Shown: positions 34,901 to 43,944, numbered from the stretch's first letter. The stretch: 64,000 nt of DNA from Amycolatopsis cihanbeyliensis (GCF_006715045.1 NZ_VFML01000001.1:4494501-4558500); one strand, 5' to 3'. The notes: a model not told the origin generated them from the letters alone. A program made the numbers and translations.

Positions 34901-37900
34901 TACCGCAGCTCGGTGATCGACTCCAGGCCCGCGTCCTACTGGCGGCTCGGTGAGGCCGAGGGCAGCACCGCGAACAGCCAGATCGGGGTCAAGCTGGGCG
35001 AGGACAACGGAACGTACGAGAACGTCACCCTCGGCAAACCGGGTGCCCTCGCGGACTCCGCGGACTCCGCGGTCGAGTTCGACGGCAACTCCTCGGCGAT
35101 CACCGTGCCGGACGGGACCGTGCGCAAGAACCGCGACCTTTCCATCGAACTCTGGTTCAAGACCACCGAGGGCGGTCCGCTGTTCGGGTACCAACGAGCA
35201 CCGATCGACGAGACGCCCAGCGGCGCCGTGCCCGCGTTGTACGTGGGCAACGACGGGAAGCTGCGGGGGCAGTTCTGGAACGGCACGGTCGACATGATCA
35301 CCTCGGCCGAGCCGGTGAACGACGACCAGTGGCACCATGTGGTGCTCTCCGGCTCGCTGGCCACCCAGACCATGTACCTGGACGGCCAGAAGGTCGGCAC
35401 GGCCGAGGGCGAGATCGACCACGACGACCTGACCTACAACCAGATCGGCGCGGCCTACACCGTGCCACCGTCATCCTGGCCGGAGTGGGGCAGCCAGCCG
35501 CGGCGGCACTTCTCCGGGCAGATCGACGAGGTGGCCTTCTACGAGTATCCACTCGGTGCCACCGCGGCCCGCGCGCATTTCGAAGCGCGCGCCAGCGCGG
35601 ACTACCTCACCAAGGTCACTCTCCCCAGTGGACGGGTCGCGGCCGAGATGTCCTACGACACCGAGGCCGACCGGTTGCGGGAGTACACCGATCGCAACGG
35701 CGGCCACTGGGAGCTCGGCCGGTCGCGGGTGACCGGCACCGAGAACAACCTGGTGCGCACCACCACGGTCACCGACCCCGGTGGCAGGAAGCACATCTAC
35801 GACTACGACCCGATCCGGGGCCGGATCCTGCGTTACATCGCGCCGCTCGGGTTGGGGTTGCGGCCGGAGGACCGGCGCAGCGACGACGATCTGCCCGCCC
35901 CACCGGAGATCCCCGGTTGCGACGACCTGCCACCGCCGACCGACGACGGCGATCCGGAGCATTGTGGCGGGCCGAGCAACGGTGGCAGCGACTGGGTCGG
36001 TGGCCCGGTGCTCGGGCAGGGCGTGCGTACCTACGACTACGACGAGGAGGGTTTCCAGACCACCATCGGCGACGAGCTCGGCAACGAGGTCGTGCTGACC
36101 AATGACGAGCGGGGCAACGTGCTGTCCCGCAAGACCTGCCGGGTCCGGCCGGACAACTGCCAGACCACGTACTACGAGTACTACGTCGACGAGAACGACG
36201 TCACCGACCCGCGCAACGACAAGCTGCTCGCGGCGCGGGACCCCCGGTCGAGCGGCCCCGATGACGACACCTACGCCACGAAACACCGCTACACCGGCAC
36301 GGGTGTGCGAGGTCTGTTGCGGACCACCACGACACCGGACGGCGCGGTGGTGCGGCACACCTACACCACGCGTAAGGACGCCGCGGTGGACGGCGGTAGC
36401 ACGCCGGAAGGCTTGCCGGCCACTACGACCGACGAGCGCGGCGGGGTCACTAGCTACCGGTACTACAACAACGGTGATCTCGCCAGCGTGGAGAACCCGG
36501 CCGGGCTGCGTACCACCTATACCTACGACGTACTGGGTCGCAAGATCACCGAGACCCAGCACAGCGAGGCCCATCCCGATGGTCTGACCACGAGATTCGA
36601 GTACGACGAGCTGTCCAGGCCCATCTCGGTGACGGCGCCCCCGGTAACCGATGCGGTGACCGGAGACACGCACACCGGGCAGACCGTGACCTCCTACGAC
36701 GCCGACGGCAACGAGACCCGGGTCGAAACCCGCGATCTGACCGGGGGTGATCCGAGCCGGGTCACGGCGAAGGGCTACGACGAGCACGGCCGGGTCGACG
36801 AGGTCACCGATGCCGAGGGCGGCAAGACGTTCTACGGCTACGACGGCTTCGGCAACCGCACCTGGAAGGTCGATCCGAACGGCAACAAGTACGAGTACGG
36901 CTACACCGCGCGCAACGCGATCGCCGAGGTGCGGTTACGAGGCTGGCACGGCGAGCCGCTCGACCCGGCGGAGAGCGGCGGCGGTGATGGCGAGGGAAAC
37001 GCCGAGGCCGGGGAAAGCCTGGTGCTGGCGTCCTTCGGCTATGACCTCGCGGGCCGCAAGGTCAGGGAAACCGACGCGATGGGGCGGACGCTGCGTTACC
37101 ACCATTACGAGGACGACAAGGTCCGCAAGGTGGTCGCGAAGAAGGTCAACGACCCGTTCGACCCGGAAGCCCCGATCAGGGACGTCACGCTCAGCGAGTT
37201 CAGCTACGACGCGGCCGGCCGGCTCACCCGCGAGACCGATGCCGCCGGGCTGGTGACCGAGTACGAATACGACAAGCTCGGCAGGCGGATCGCCGAGATC
37301 CAGGATCCGGGCGGCCTCGCGCAGCGCACCGAGCTGACCTACGCCCCCGGCGGGGACGTGACGAAGGTGGTGCACAGCGGGCAGAGCTCGAACAGCACGC
37401 GCCTGGATCGCGGGCGGGTCGAGATCACCGAGTACGGCTACGACCGGGCGGGCCGGACCACCAGTGAAACCGTCCACAATGGCTCGCGGAAACTGGTCAC
37501 CGCGCACACCTACGACGAACGCGGGCTGCGTACCTCCAGCACTGACCCGAGGGGGAGCACCACCGACTTCGGGTACGACAGCGTGGGCCAGCCGACCACG
37601 GTGACCCAGCCTGACGTCGAGGTGGAGACCGGCGGAGGTGAGCCGGAGCAGGTCCGGCCGCGGATGGTGACCGGCTACAACACCTTCGGCGAGGCGACCG
37701 CGCAGCGGGACGAGAACGGTCACGTCAGCACGGTGCGGTACGACGGACTCGGCCGCGCGGTGGAAGTCTCCTCGCCGGAGTACCGCAGGCCCGGGGCGGA
37801 CTCCGCGGCGCGGGCCGTGACTCGCACCGAGTACGACGCCGCGGGAAACCCGATCACGGTCACCGATCCGCGCGGTGCCGTGACCCGTTACCGGTACGAC

Positions 37901-40900
37901 CAACTCGGCCGGATGGTCGAGCGGACCGACCCGAGGGCGGACGCGGGCGATGAGCCCGGCGGGGTGTGGCGCTACGCCTACACGCACACCGGCGAGCCAC
38001 TCTCGGTCACCGACCCGACCGGTGCGCGGACCGAGGCGACCTACGACGACCTCGGCCGCCAGGTCACCGCGACGGAGCTGGAGCGCTGGCCGGAGGCGGC
38101 CGCGTACACCGCGCGGATGCACTACGACGACGCTGGCAACCTGACCAGCGTGGTGTCGCCGACCGGGGCGACCACCCGGCACGACTACGACGTTCTCGGG
38201 CAGCGGACCAAGAGCACCGACCCGGCCGGGGTGGTGACCCGGTACGGGTACGACCTCGCCGGCCAGCAGGTGCGGGTCTCAGACGGGCACGGCCGGACCA
38301 CCTACCGCTCGTTCGACCAGGCCGGCCGCAACACCGGGGTGTACCAGCTCGACGCGGCCGAGCGAGTGTTGCGCAAGACCTCGTTCGGCTACGACAAGGC
38401 CGGCAACCGGGTGTCGGTGACCGATCCGTACGCGCGGGTCGCGGAATTCCAGTACGACAGCCACAACCGGTTGGTACGGCAGGAGGAACTGGTCTCCGGC
38501 GAGGACAAGATCGTCACCGGCTTCGGCTACGACGCCGCCGGGAACCTGACCCGCAGCACGGATGGGCGGGGCAACGAGACCGTGCAGACCTACAACGTGC
38601 TCGGCCTGCCGGAGTCGGTGATCGAACCGCCCACCGAAGCTCATCCGGCCGCCGGGGATCGGACCTGGACCCTCGGCTACGACCTGGCGGGCAACCCGGT
38701 CACCGAGCAGGCGCCCGGCGATGTCACCAGGCAGCGCACCTATGACGCGCTGGGCAGGCTGGTCCGGGAGACCGGTACCGGTGCGCAGGAGCCCACCGCG
38801 GAGCGGACGCAGCGGTTCGACGCGGCCGGGCGGCTGCTTGCGGTGAGTGCTCCCGGCGGGGAGAAGACCTTCGGCTACAACGACCGGGGCGCGCTGCTGA
38901 CCAGCGAGGGCCCGGTGTCGGGCAAGTCCGAGTACAGCTACGACGCCGCCGGCAGGCTGACCCGGCGGGTCGACGCGGCCGGGACCTCGGCGTTCACCTA
39001 CAACCAGGGGCGGCTCGCCGGTGCCACCGACGGGATCACCGGCGTCACGCAGGGCTATTCGTATGACGACGCCGGAGCGCTTGCGGCCGTGGACTACGGC
39101 GGCGGCCGCCTTCGGGAGTACGGCTACGACGACTTCGGCCGGCGGATCTCGGACACCCTGCGGGGCTCCGGCGGTTCGGTGCTGGCCGCGACCGAGTACG
39201 GCTACGACCTGGCCGACCGGATCACCTCGAAGAAGACCACCGGAACGGCTGGGGCAGGGGAGAACACCTACAGCTACGACCACGCGGGCCGGATGACCTC
39301 GTGGACCCGCGACGGCACCACCACGGACTACGAGTGGGACGCCTCCGGAAACCGGACCCGTGCCGGGGACCGGGCCGCCACCTTCGACGAGCGCAACCGG
39401 CAACTGACCGACGGCGACACGCCCCTGACCTGGACCGCCCGTGGCACCCTCGCCTCGCGTGGCGAGACCCAGTACGGGTTCGACGCCTTCGACCGCGCGG
39501 TGCGGCGGGGCTCGGTCAGCTACGAGTACGACGGCCTGGACCGGATGTCTGCGCGCAACGACCAGTCCTTCGGCTACGACGGCGCGAGCCTCAACCTGGT
39601 CTCGACCGGGACCTCGGTGTTCGCTCGTGGCGCGGACGGCGGGCTGCTGGCGCAGTCGGCGGGCGGCTCCGGACAGCTGGCCATCACCGACCTGCACCAG
39701 GACGTGGTGGCGGGCCTCGACCCCGCGGGTGACGAACTGGCTGGCTCTGCGGCATACGACCCGTTCGGCCAGCCGTTGGCCTCGGACGGCACCCGGTCCG
39801 CGCTGGGGTACCAGTCGGACTACACCGACCCGGCCTCCGGCGAGGTGGATATGGGTGCCCGCTGGTACACACCCGGCACCGGCACCTTCACTGCCAGGGA
39901 CAGCATTGATCTGCCGCGCACCCCGTCGAACGCGGCCAACCGCTACACCTACGCCCTCGGCTCGCCCACCAACTACACCGACCCGGACGGCCGGACGCCG
40001 CTTGCCGTATGTGTCGCCGCACCGACTGCGTGTGCTGCGGCTGGTGCGACCGCTGTGCGTCTTGCCGGGGCTGGCGTGCGGTTTGCGATCGGGCTTATCA
40101 GCCGGCTTGCGGGTTCCTCCGGCCGCGACGAGCCGGCACCCCCGCCGCAGCCGCAGCCACAGCCTGTCCCGACACTATCGCCGGGCAGTCTGAGCTTTGC
40201 GCTCCGGATTACCTTCGCTATTCAGGCAATGGTTCGATCAGGTCTGAATATCCGAGACGCAATTGATCAAGCGGGTGAGCAATACGGCGAGGGGCAAGTT
40301 CAGGCTGCGCTATCTAATCCGTCGGTCGGAGCGCCCCCTCCTCCACCTCCAGGTATAAAGGCCCGAAAAGATGCGCGGCAAAAGGCGATCAACGTTGCGC
40401 TACCCATACCTGAACAAGCGAAGAAGCTGATATATACCAACGGTATTGTGTCGGCAAGTCCGAGTACGCCTGCAGATACTGTTGTTGATGTTGTTGACAA
40501 GGTGCAAGATCTCTCCGGCGTCTACGGAAGAATCAAGGAAACTGTTCTCGATGCAAGCAAGCCGGTAATAAATAATGTTGCTGGTAAGCCGATTAGTGAA
40601 CTGGCTCCGACTCAATTCCAGCAGATGGGGGGCTTCCAAGGTGGGCTCCGAAGGCAGCGTGTGGATGGGTCTTGGTATCGGACCTCGGCAATTTGGCGTC
40701 TGAACCCAGGCTCCGTGTCGGATGAGCTGGATGCGCGGAACATTACTCCTCAAGGATACAGATGGCGAACAGATAGCCATCTCCTATACCGCTTGGAACG
40801 CAGCTCTGCAGAAAATGACCGAGGTCCTGGTGTTATTTTCGAGCAAGGTTTTCGCTCGTTGGATATGGGTGGCCAGCATGACGTCCCTAGTTATGTTGCA

Positions 40901-41173
40901 GATAATCAAAAATCGCCGTTTGTTAGCACGACATATCGGGATGACATGTACAAAGAGTGGTCCAAGTCAACCCATATGTACATAGTCGATGCCCCGGGCG
41001 GTATTCATGTTAATGACACTATCGGTTCGAAGCATCAGTATGCTAGCCAACAAGAAGTAATTTTTCCAGGCGGTATTGCAAGTAGATATATCGTGGGTGT
41101 GAGGCGTATTGATCGCGAATCTGGTACTCTAGGTCCTGTGGTTCGAAATCCATACTACAGGCCTTGGAGGTAA
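31955..41173 (+). CDS. Giant RHS/YD-repeat polymorphic toxin with C-terminal ADP-ribosyltransferase-like domain
   Basis: The 3072-residue protein has an N-terminal membrane/signal helix (residues 18-36) and a DNRLRE-like beta domain (about 330-520). An RHS-entry (DUF6531-like) domain starts near 760, a LamG/concanavalin-like insertion covers about 982-1210, and dozens of YD repeats (GYDxxGR type) run to about 2600. The RHS core then ends at DPDG near 2674. Beyond lies a variable tip with a proline-rich linker and, from about 2930, a domain with LYRLERS (Arg2946), FVSTT (Ser2991-Thr-Thr) and QQEVIFPGGI (Gln3032, Glu3034). This R / STT / QxE set with PGG matches pierisin/Scabin-like ADP-ribosyltransferases. 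The RHS shell is expected to encapsulate the toxin for export. GC and codon use drop sharply after about 40180. Confidence 0.88.
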   Translation: MSSLRGTRARRPRHTRNVVLLGLVFALVAGLLGPGVRYIGPRPDAEDRLEAAMEQAPDQEWGSATTSSPGEAGGEPNRATARSLQSKYPEIKGGGAADRGNEVRVEQRPESVRGFDEGTSRELPGLRTEHERTYRNDDGTYTTEFGREALNYRDEHGDYQPIDPTLTPLPGARGWRNSGDNVRLEFARSADAPTLASAWLDERHEFGFALAGASGVTGEVDGATVTYRGVRRDADLRIDSLAGGFKETIVLSSPDAPHAWTFPLRLKGLTPSVVDGSVVLKDSTGRERARIPAGFMTDAKRDPQTGDFTTSHGVTYRLVEHGGQPALRVELDSAWLRDPARQYPVEVDPSLDTSQANHSMYVQNGNRFDGGTQLKVGTTGSLRTASYLAFDGIQDRLRNHKIFGAQLGLTNMWSWSCRPRPVTVHGVTSPWGSSGGYPGPAVGSALARESFARGYIGLHQHASSCPTATETINLGRGGRDLVQRWVTGAQPNYGLSVRASATDRFGWKKFAGHRTANPPRLFVTHSAYDARYRVDRGVPEPPVTRTQGGKVKITVTNRGAHTWTREDFALGYRAFTAKGRPVESTEAASLPHDVPRGGSVTLEALIKPLDPGDYLLDFSMLRRGGPWFTDEQIPPTRLVMTVFDVPPIVKAQYPPNGYSAPTLTPQLWVDAVDVDAPVDTDLRYRFEICRDYEEQPDGSLRGISCTDSGYVDKRTWTVPEGALRWSEDYQWRAFAYDGNSESQKLPPSHILTAVPQPEITAHLANAPYSGLKKDFDPQTGNYFSSAIDASVSTTGPELTVARTYNSLDPRKKLLFGAGWSTRYDMRVYPDEDGSGNVVVTYPDGQQVRFGRNHDGTFSAPPGRQVDFHAKLPEEGGGWVMVDKKSTRYEFRYDGVLMTVRDKAGHMVELDYNPLDKLRRAISRTSDRVLYFDWSGDHISSVKTDPVEGEQLTWTYGYEGDRLTKVCDPLGGCTNYEYTSGSHYRSSVIDSRPASYWRLGEAEGSTANSQIGVKLGEDNGTYENVTLGKPGALADSADSAVEFDGNSSAITVPDGTVRKNRDLSIELWFKTTEGGPLFGYQRAPIDETPSGAVPALYVGNDGKLRGQFWNGTVDMITSAEPVNDDQWHHVVLSGSLATQTMYLDGQKVGTAEGEIDHDDLTYNQIGAAYTVPPSSWPEWGSQPRRHFSGQIDEVAFYEYPLGATAARAHFEARASADYLTKVTLPSGRVAAEMSYDTEADRLREYTDRNGGHWELGRSRVTGTENNLVRTTTVTDPGGRKHIYDYDPIRGRILRYIAPLGLGLRPEDRRSDDDLPAPPEIPGCDDLPPPTDDGDPEHCGGPSNGGSDWVGGPVLGQGVRTYDYDEEGFQTTIGDELGNEVVLTNDERGNVLSRKTCRVRPDNCQTTYYEYYVDENDVTDPRNDKLLAARDPRSSGPDDDTYATKHRYTGTGVRGLLRTTTTPDGAVVRHTYTTRKDAAVDGGSTPEGLPATTTDERGGVTSYRYYNNGDLASVENPAGLRTTYTYDVLGRKITETQHSEAHPDGLTTRFEYDELSRPISVTAPPVTDAVTGDTHTGQTVTSYDADGNETRVETRDLTGGDPSRVTAKGYDEHGRVDEVTDAEGGKTFYGYDGFGNRTWKVDPNGNKYEYGYTARNAIAEVRLRGWHGEPLDPAESGGGDGEGNAEAGESLVLASFGYDLAGRKVRETDAMGRTLRYHHYEDDKVRKVVAKKVNDPFDPEAPIRDVTLSEFSYDAAGRLTRETDAAGLVTEYEYDKLGRRIAEIQDPGGLAQRTELTYAPGGDVTKVVHSGQSSNSTRLDRGRVEITEYGYDRAGRTTSETVHNGSRKLVTAHTYDERGLRTSSTDPRGSTTDFGYDSVGQPTTVTQPDVEVETGGGEPEQVRPRMVTGYNTFGEATAQRDENGHVSTVRYDGLGRAVEVSSPEYRRPGADSAARAVTRTEYDAAGNPITVTDPRGAVTRYRYDQLGRMVERTDPRADAGDEPGGVWRYAYTHTGEPLSVTDPTGARTEATYDDLGRQVTATELERWPEAAAYTARMHYDDAGNLTSVVSPTGATTRHDYDVLGQRTKSTDPAGVVTRYGYDLAGQQVRVSDGHGRTTYRSFDQAGRNTGVYQLDAAERVLRKTSFGYDKAGNRVSVTDPYARVAEFQYDSHNRLVRQEELVSGEDKIVTGFGYDAAGNLTRSTDGRGNETVQTYNVLGLPESVIEPPTEAHPAAGDRTWTLGYDLAGNPVTEQAPGDVTRQRTYDALGRLVRETGTGAQEPTAERTQRFDAAGRLLAVSAPGGEKTFGYNDRGALLTSEGPVSGKSEYSYDAAGRLTRRVDAAGTSAFTYNQGRLAGATDGITGVTQGYSYDDAGALAAVDYGGGRLREYGYDDFGRRISDTLRGSGGSVLAATEYGYDLADRITSKKTTGTAGAGENTYSYDHAGRMTSWTRDGTTTDYEWDASGNRTRAGDRAATFDERNRQLTDGDTPLTWTARGTLASRGETQYGFDAFDRAVRRGSVSYEYDGLDRMSARNDQSFGYDGASLNLVSTGTSVFARGADGGLLAQSAGGSGQLAITDLHQDVVAGLDPAGDELAGSAAYDPFGQPLASDGTRSALGYQSDYTDPASGEVDMGARWYTPGTGTFTARDSIDLPRTPSNAANRYTYALGSPTNYTDPDGRTPLAVCVAAPTACAAAGATAVRLAGAGVRFAIGLISRLAGSSGRDEPAPPPQPQPQPVPTLSPGSLSFALRITFAIQAMVRSGLNIRDAIDQAGEQYGEGQVQAALSNPSVGAPPPPPPGIKARKDARQKAINVALPIPEQAKKLIYTNGIVSASPSTPADTVVDVVDKVQDLSGVYGRIKETVLDASKPVINNVAGKPISELAPTQFQQMGGFQGGLRRQRVDGSWYRTSAIWRLNPGSVSDELDARNITPQGYRWRTDSHLLYRLERSSAENDRGPGVIFEQGFRSLDMGGQHDVPSYVADNQKSPFVSTTYRDDMYKEWSKSTHMYIVDAPGGIHVNDTIGSKHQYASQQEVIFPGGIASRYIVGVRRIDRESGTLGPVVRNPYYRPWR

Positions 41174-41178
41174 TTATC

Positions 41179-41661
41179 TTGACTCGACCTCCTGATGGGG
41201 AGCGGAATGCCCGCGTGTTTAATCGACATGAGAGCGCAGACGTGAACCTTCGTTACTGGGTTCAACCCGAGGTTTACGATAGGTATCTGATAGAGCTATC
41301 TGGATTTAATGGAACGTTTTCTGGTGCTGGTCCGGACCTTTTCGAAGCATTGGTCAGAATACGGGAAAAAATTGAGCCAATGGGATGGTTTATTGCTGTT
41401 AATGGTTCACGCTTGGACGCTTTTCCTAGTGGCATGTCGAGGGATATGGCTGGAGGCGAGCAAGTTTATATTCTCCGTTCTGGTGAGCCTGCTGACATTC
41501 ACGATCAAGTGGATACGCTTGGTCCTGCAGATTCAGAAAAAGTTGCGAATATTCAAGAGCAGCGGAATTACCGAGATGCGCATGCGGCTGGCTTGGTGGA
41601 TAGCCATGAACAATATGCGCCAGGGCGGCAAGAATGGTTACCTTTTGGTTTCGGAAAATGA
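41179..41661 (+). CDS. Candidate immunity protein for the RHS toxin
   Basis: The 160-residue cytosolic protein starts at TTG 41179 with a perfect GGAGG 8 bases upstream, inside the toxin's last codons. The gap from the toxin stop is only 5 bases. It has no signal or membrane helix. The segment ALVRIREKIEPMGWFIAVNGSR followed by DAFPSGMSRDMAGGEQVYIL resembles, from memory, a widespread small actinobacterial hypothetical protein found near polymorphic toxins. Position, size, shared low GC (about half G+C) and tight coupling argue for an immunity protein that blocks the toxin's catalytic site. The structure and mechanism are unknown. Confidence 0.75.
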   Translation: MTRPPDGERNARVFNRHESADVNLRYWVQPEVYDRYLIELSGFNGTFSGAGPDLFEALVRIREKIEPMGWFIAVNGSRLDAFPSGMSRDMAGGEQVYILRSGEPADIHDQVDTLGPADSEKVANIQEQRNYRDAHAAGLVDSHEQYAPGRQEWLPFGFGK

Positions 41662-41900
41662 TCACCCGAAAATATGTTTTGTGCTGCCATGGCGGCGGGT
41701 TCGATGATTAGGTCGTTTAGCCCGGATCTTTCGTGAGGCCGATGTGTTGGATTGACCGATCTTCGGTGCCGGGGCAGCAAGATAAACATTTTTCGATTTT
41801 TGCCAAGTAATGAATGGTAATAACTTTACGGGTTCGTCTCGAGTCTGCTGGCTGTTCTCGGGTAATCTATTTTCTAATTTTAGAGTGTCCGGTTGTCTCT
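41662..41900. other. Low-GC gap after the immunity gene
   Basis: This 239-base region has distinctly low GC and A/T runs (for example ATTTTTCGATTTTTG near 41790). No frame gives a convincing protein. It marks the right edge of the atypical segment; at about 41900 the sequence returns to typical high GC. It may be a remnant of an older toxin-tip/immunity cassette or an untranslated tail. Confidence 0.5.
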
Positions 41901-42827
41901 TCAACCCAGTGAGTCGCCTAGTTTGACACCCCTTCCTGCGGGGACGTCGCTGAGGGTGGCGAGCTGGTGCAGGTGATGCACCCCGGCCGGCAAGGTCTCG
42001 GTCGCCACGGCGGTCATCGCGCCGATCACCGCGGTGGCGTGCGACTGGTTGCGCCCGTGTGCCCAGCGGGTGGTTCCGTTGCGAGCGCGGGCCACGATCA
42101 GCCAGCGGTCGGTGCCGGGGAAGTGCACGCCACGCGGGGCCCGTTCGGCGTAGGGCAGCCAGGTGAGCCCGGCCAGTGCCGCTGTCGCCAGCCGCGAGTC
42201 CAGCCCGAAGTAGGTGCGCACCGGAACGCCGAGCTGCCTGGTCAGCACGTGCTGGTCGGCGAAGTCGGTGCGGTAGAGCCTGCGTTTGCCGAGGCCGGGT
42301 AGCTCGAATCCCGCGGGCCGGGAGTAGTTGCGCACCAGGCCACCGGCCGGATCCACGAAACGGCGGCCGAGCAGGCCGTAGGTCCACTCCGTCGCCGCGG
42401 CGCCGTGCCGCTCGCCCGCGCCGAGCAGCACCGCGAGGTCGATCGGGCCCGGTTCGGTGGTGTGCAGGTCGGCGGCCAGCAGGTTGGTCAGGCCCGGTGC
42501 CAGGCCCACGCTCAGCAGCAGCGGCGCGGCAGGCGTCATTCGCTCCAGCCGGGCCACGTACCCGGTGCTCGCGGTGAGTTCGACGAAGGCAACCCCACGA
42601 TCCGTGGCCGCCTTCGCCAGCGCCGGATCCTCCGATCCCGCCGCGTTCACCACGACATCCACATCGGACACTGCCGGACCGAGCGACCCGGGGACCGTCA
42701 GGTCCACCACGCGGTCGGCGCGCAGGCGGTCCCGGCCGGCGGCGATCGCGGTCACCTCGCGTGCCGCCAGCTCCGTCATCACCCGGGCGCCGACCGCGCC
42801 GTACCCGCCCAACACCAGTACTCGCAT
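41901..42827 (-). CDS. Saccharopine dehydrogenase-like NAD(P)-binding protein
   Basis: The 308-residue protein begins MRVLVLGGYGAVGARV, a Rossmann GxGxxG nucleotide-binding loop. It continues with DVVVNAAGSEDPALAKAATDRG and a FVELTASTGYV segment, as in the saccharopine dehydrogenase NADP-binding family. Members include trans-acting enoyl reductases and many uncharacterised oxidoreductases. Lysine metabolism is not implied. The C-terminal half has a hydrophobic stretch (LATAALAGLTWLPYAE). It shares the strand with the EEP gene upstream (30 bases apart) and may be co-transcribed with it. The substrate is unknown. Confidence 0.82.
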   Translation of the reverse strand: MRVLVLGGYGAVGARVMTELAAREVTAIAAGRDRLRADRVVDLTVPGSLGPAVSDVDVVVNAAGSEDPALAKAATDRGVAFVELTASTGYVARLERMTPAAPLLLSVGLAPGLTNLLAADLHTTEPGPIDLAVLLGAGERHGAAATEWTYGLLGRRFVDPAGGLVRNYSRPAGFELPGLGKRRLYRTDFADQHVLTRQLGVPVRTYFGLDSRLATAALAGLTWLPYAERAPRGVHFPGTDRWLIVARARNGTTRWAHGRNQSHATAVIGAMTAVATETLPAGVHHLHQLATLSDVPAGRGVKLGDSLG

Positions 42828-42857
42828 ACCAGGATTATGCCGCCGGGGTAAGACAAT

Positions 42858-43844
42858 TCAGCGGCGCAAGGTGAGATCACTGACCACGGCGGCATGATCG
42901 CTGTAGAACGCACCCGGTCCGTGCCCGCGCATCCGCTCGTCCACCACCAACGACCCGCGCACGTCAAACGGCCCGCGGGCGAAGGTGAAGTCGATCCGCT
43001 GCTCGGTGATCAGCCGCTCGGCCGGCAACGGGCTCCAGGTCGTGCCCGGTGCGGCGCAGGTGTCCGGGTTCGCCGCCCGGTAGGTGTCCACGAACCCGGC
43101 CGCGGTGACGACCTCGGTGGCCCGTAACGGATAACTCATCCCGAAGTGGTTCGGGCAGTTCGCCCAGCGCGAACGCCAGTCGGCGGCGGGCAGGGTGTTG
43201 AAGTCGCCACCGATCAGCACCGGGTCGGTGTTCCCGGCCAGGATCCTCGGCAACTGGTGCTCGATGATGTCGGTGACGTACTCGGTCTGCGCCCGTTCGG
43301 CCCGCGCCACCTCCCCGGCCGGGTGCCGTGGCTCCAGCCCGGCCCGGATGCCCGCCGCGTTCTCGTCGATCAGGTATCCGTTCCACGGGTTGGTGTACGG
43401 CAACCACACCGAGAACAGGTTCACCTCGCCGCGCCCCGGAACCCACACCCGGGCGCCGCCGAAATGGAAGTCGGTGACCTGCCCACCAGAGGGCTTCGGG
43501 TAGACCTCGGTCACCGGGAAGCGGGTGAACAGCCACAGGTTGTCCTGGCCGTCCGGGCGATCGGTGACCCGCACGCCGGTGTAGCGGCCCTTACCGGCAC
43601 GCCTGCTCAGCGCCCGCTCGATCTCGTCGCCGGAACCGTAGGTCTCCACGCTGAAGAACACGTCCGGGCGCAGCGCGACCACCTGGTCCAGCAGGTTCGC
43701 CAGGTTGCGCTCGTCCGGCTCCCGCCCGCCATGGAAGATGTTCCAGGTCAGCACCCGGATCCCGGGTCCGTGCCCCGCGCTCGCCACCGGGGTCAGGGTC
43801 ACCGCCAGCAGGACGGCGACCAGCAATGCCTTACCGAGTCTCAT
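42858..43844 (-). CDS. Secreted endonuclease/exonuclease/phosphatase (EEP) superfamily protein
   Basis: The 328-residue protein has a signal peptide (residues 1-24, LVAVLLAVTLTPVASA) and then an EEP domain. The first metal-binding Asn is in VLTWNIFHGG, and Glu in FFSVETYGSG. Asp and Asn come from VLIGGDFNTLP, and the final Asp-His from FYSDHAAVVSDL. This fold includes DNase I-like nucleases, phospholipid phosphodiesterases and inositol phosphatases. Secretion suggests extracellular nuclease or phosphodiesterase activity. ATG 43844 was chosen as the start of the signal peptide, though its ribosome-binding site is weak. Confidence 0.88.
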   Translation of the reverse strand: MRLGKALLVAVLLAVTLTPVASAGHGPGIRVLTWNIFHGGREPDERNLANLLDQVVALRPDVFFSVETYGSGDEIERALSRRAGKGRYTGVRVTDRPDGQDNLWLFTRFPVTEVYPKPSGGQVTDFHFGGARVWVPGRGEVNLFSVWLPYTNPWNGYLIDENAAGIRAGLEPRHPAGEVARAERAQTEYVTDIIEHQLPRILAGNTDPVLIGGDFNTLPAADWRSRWANCPNHFGMSYPLRATEVVTAAGFVDTYRAANPDTCAAPGTTWSPLPAERLITEQRIDFTFARGPFDVRGSLVVDERMRGHGPGAFYSDHAAVVSDLTLRR

Positions 43845-43933
43845 GGCCCGCCATCCAACCGGTACCGAGCGAACGGTGGATGACCCGAAAGTAGCCAGGA
43901 CGTCCCCCGCCGGGTGGCGCCGCCGCATATGAG

Positions 43934-43939
43934 TACACT
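43934..43939 (+). promoter_or_regulatory. -10 element of the SRP RNA gene
   Basis: TACACT lies 7 bases before the first base of the predicted RNA helix (about 43947), the right spacing for transcription to start at the RNA's 5' end. No good -35 is seen. Confidence 0.5.
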
Positions 43940-43944
43940 GAGCA

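Noticed and set aside
41309..41707. Hydrophobic 132-residue reading overlapping the immunity gene
   Set aside because: It is an alternate frame of a better-supported gene with its own strong ribosome-binding site; no family pattern.
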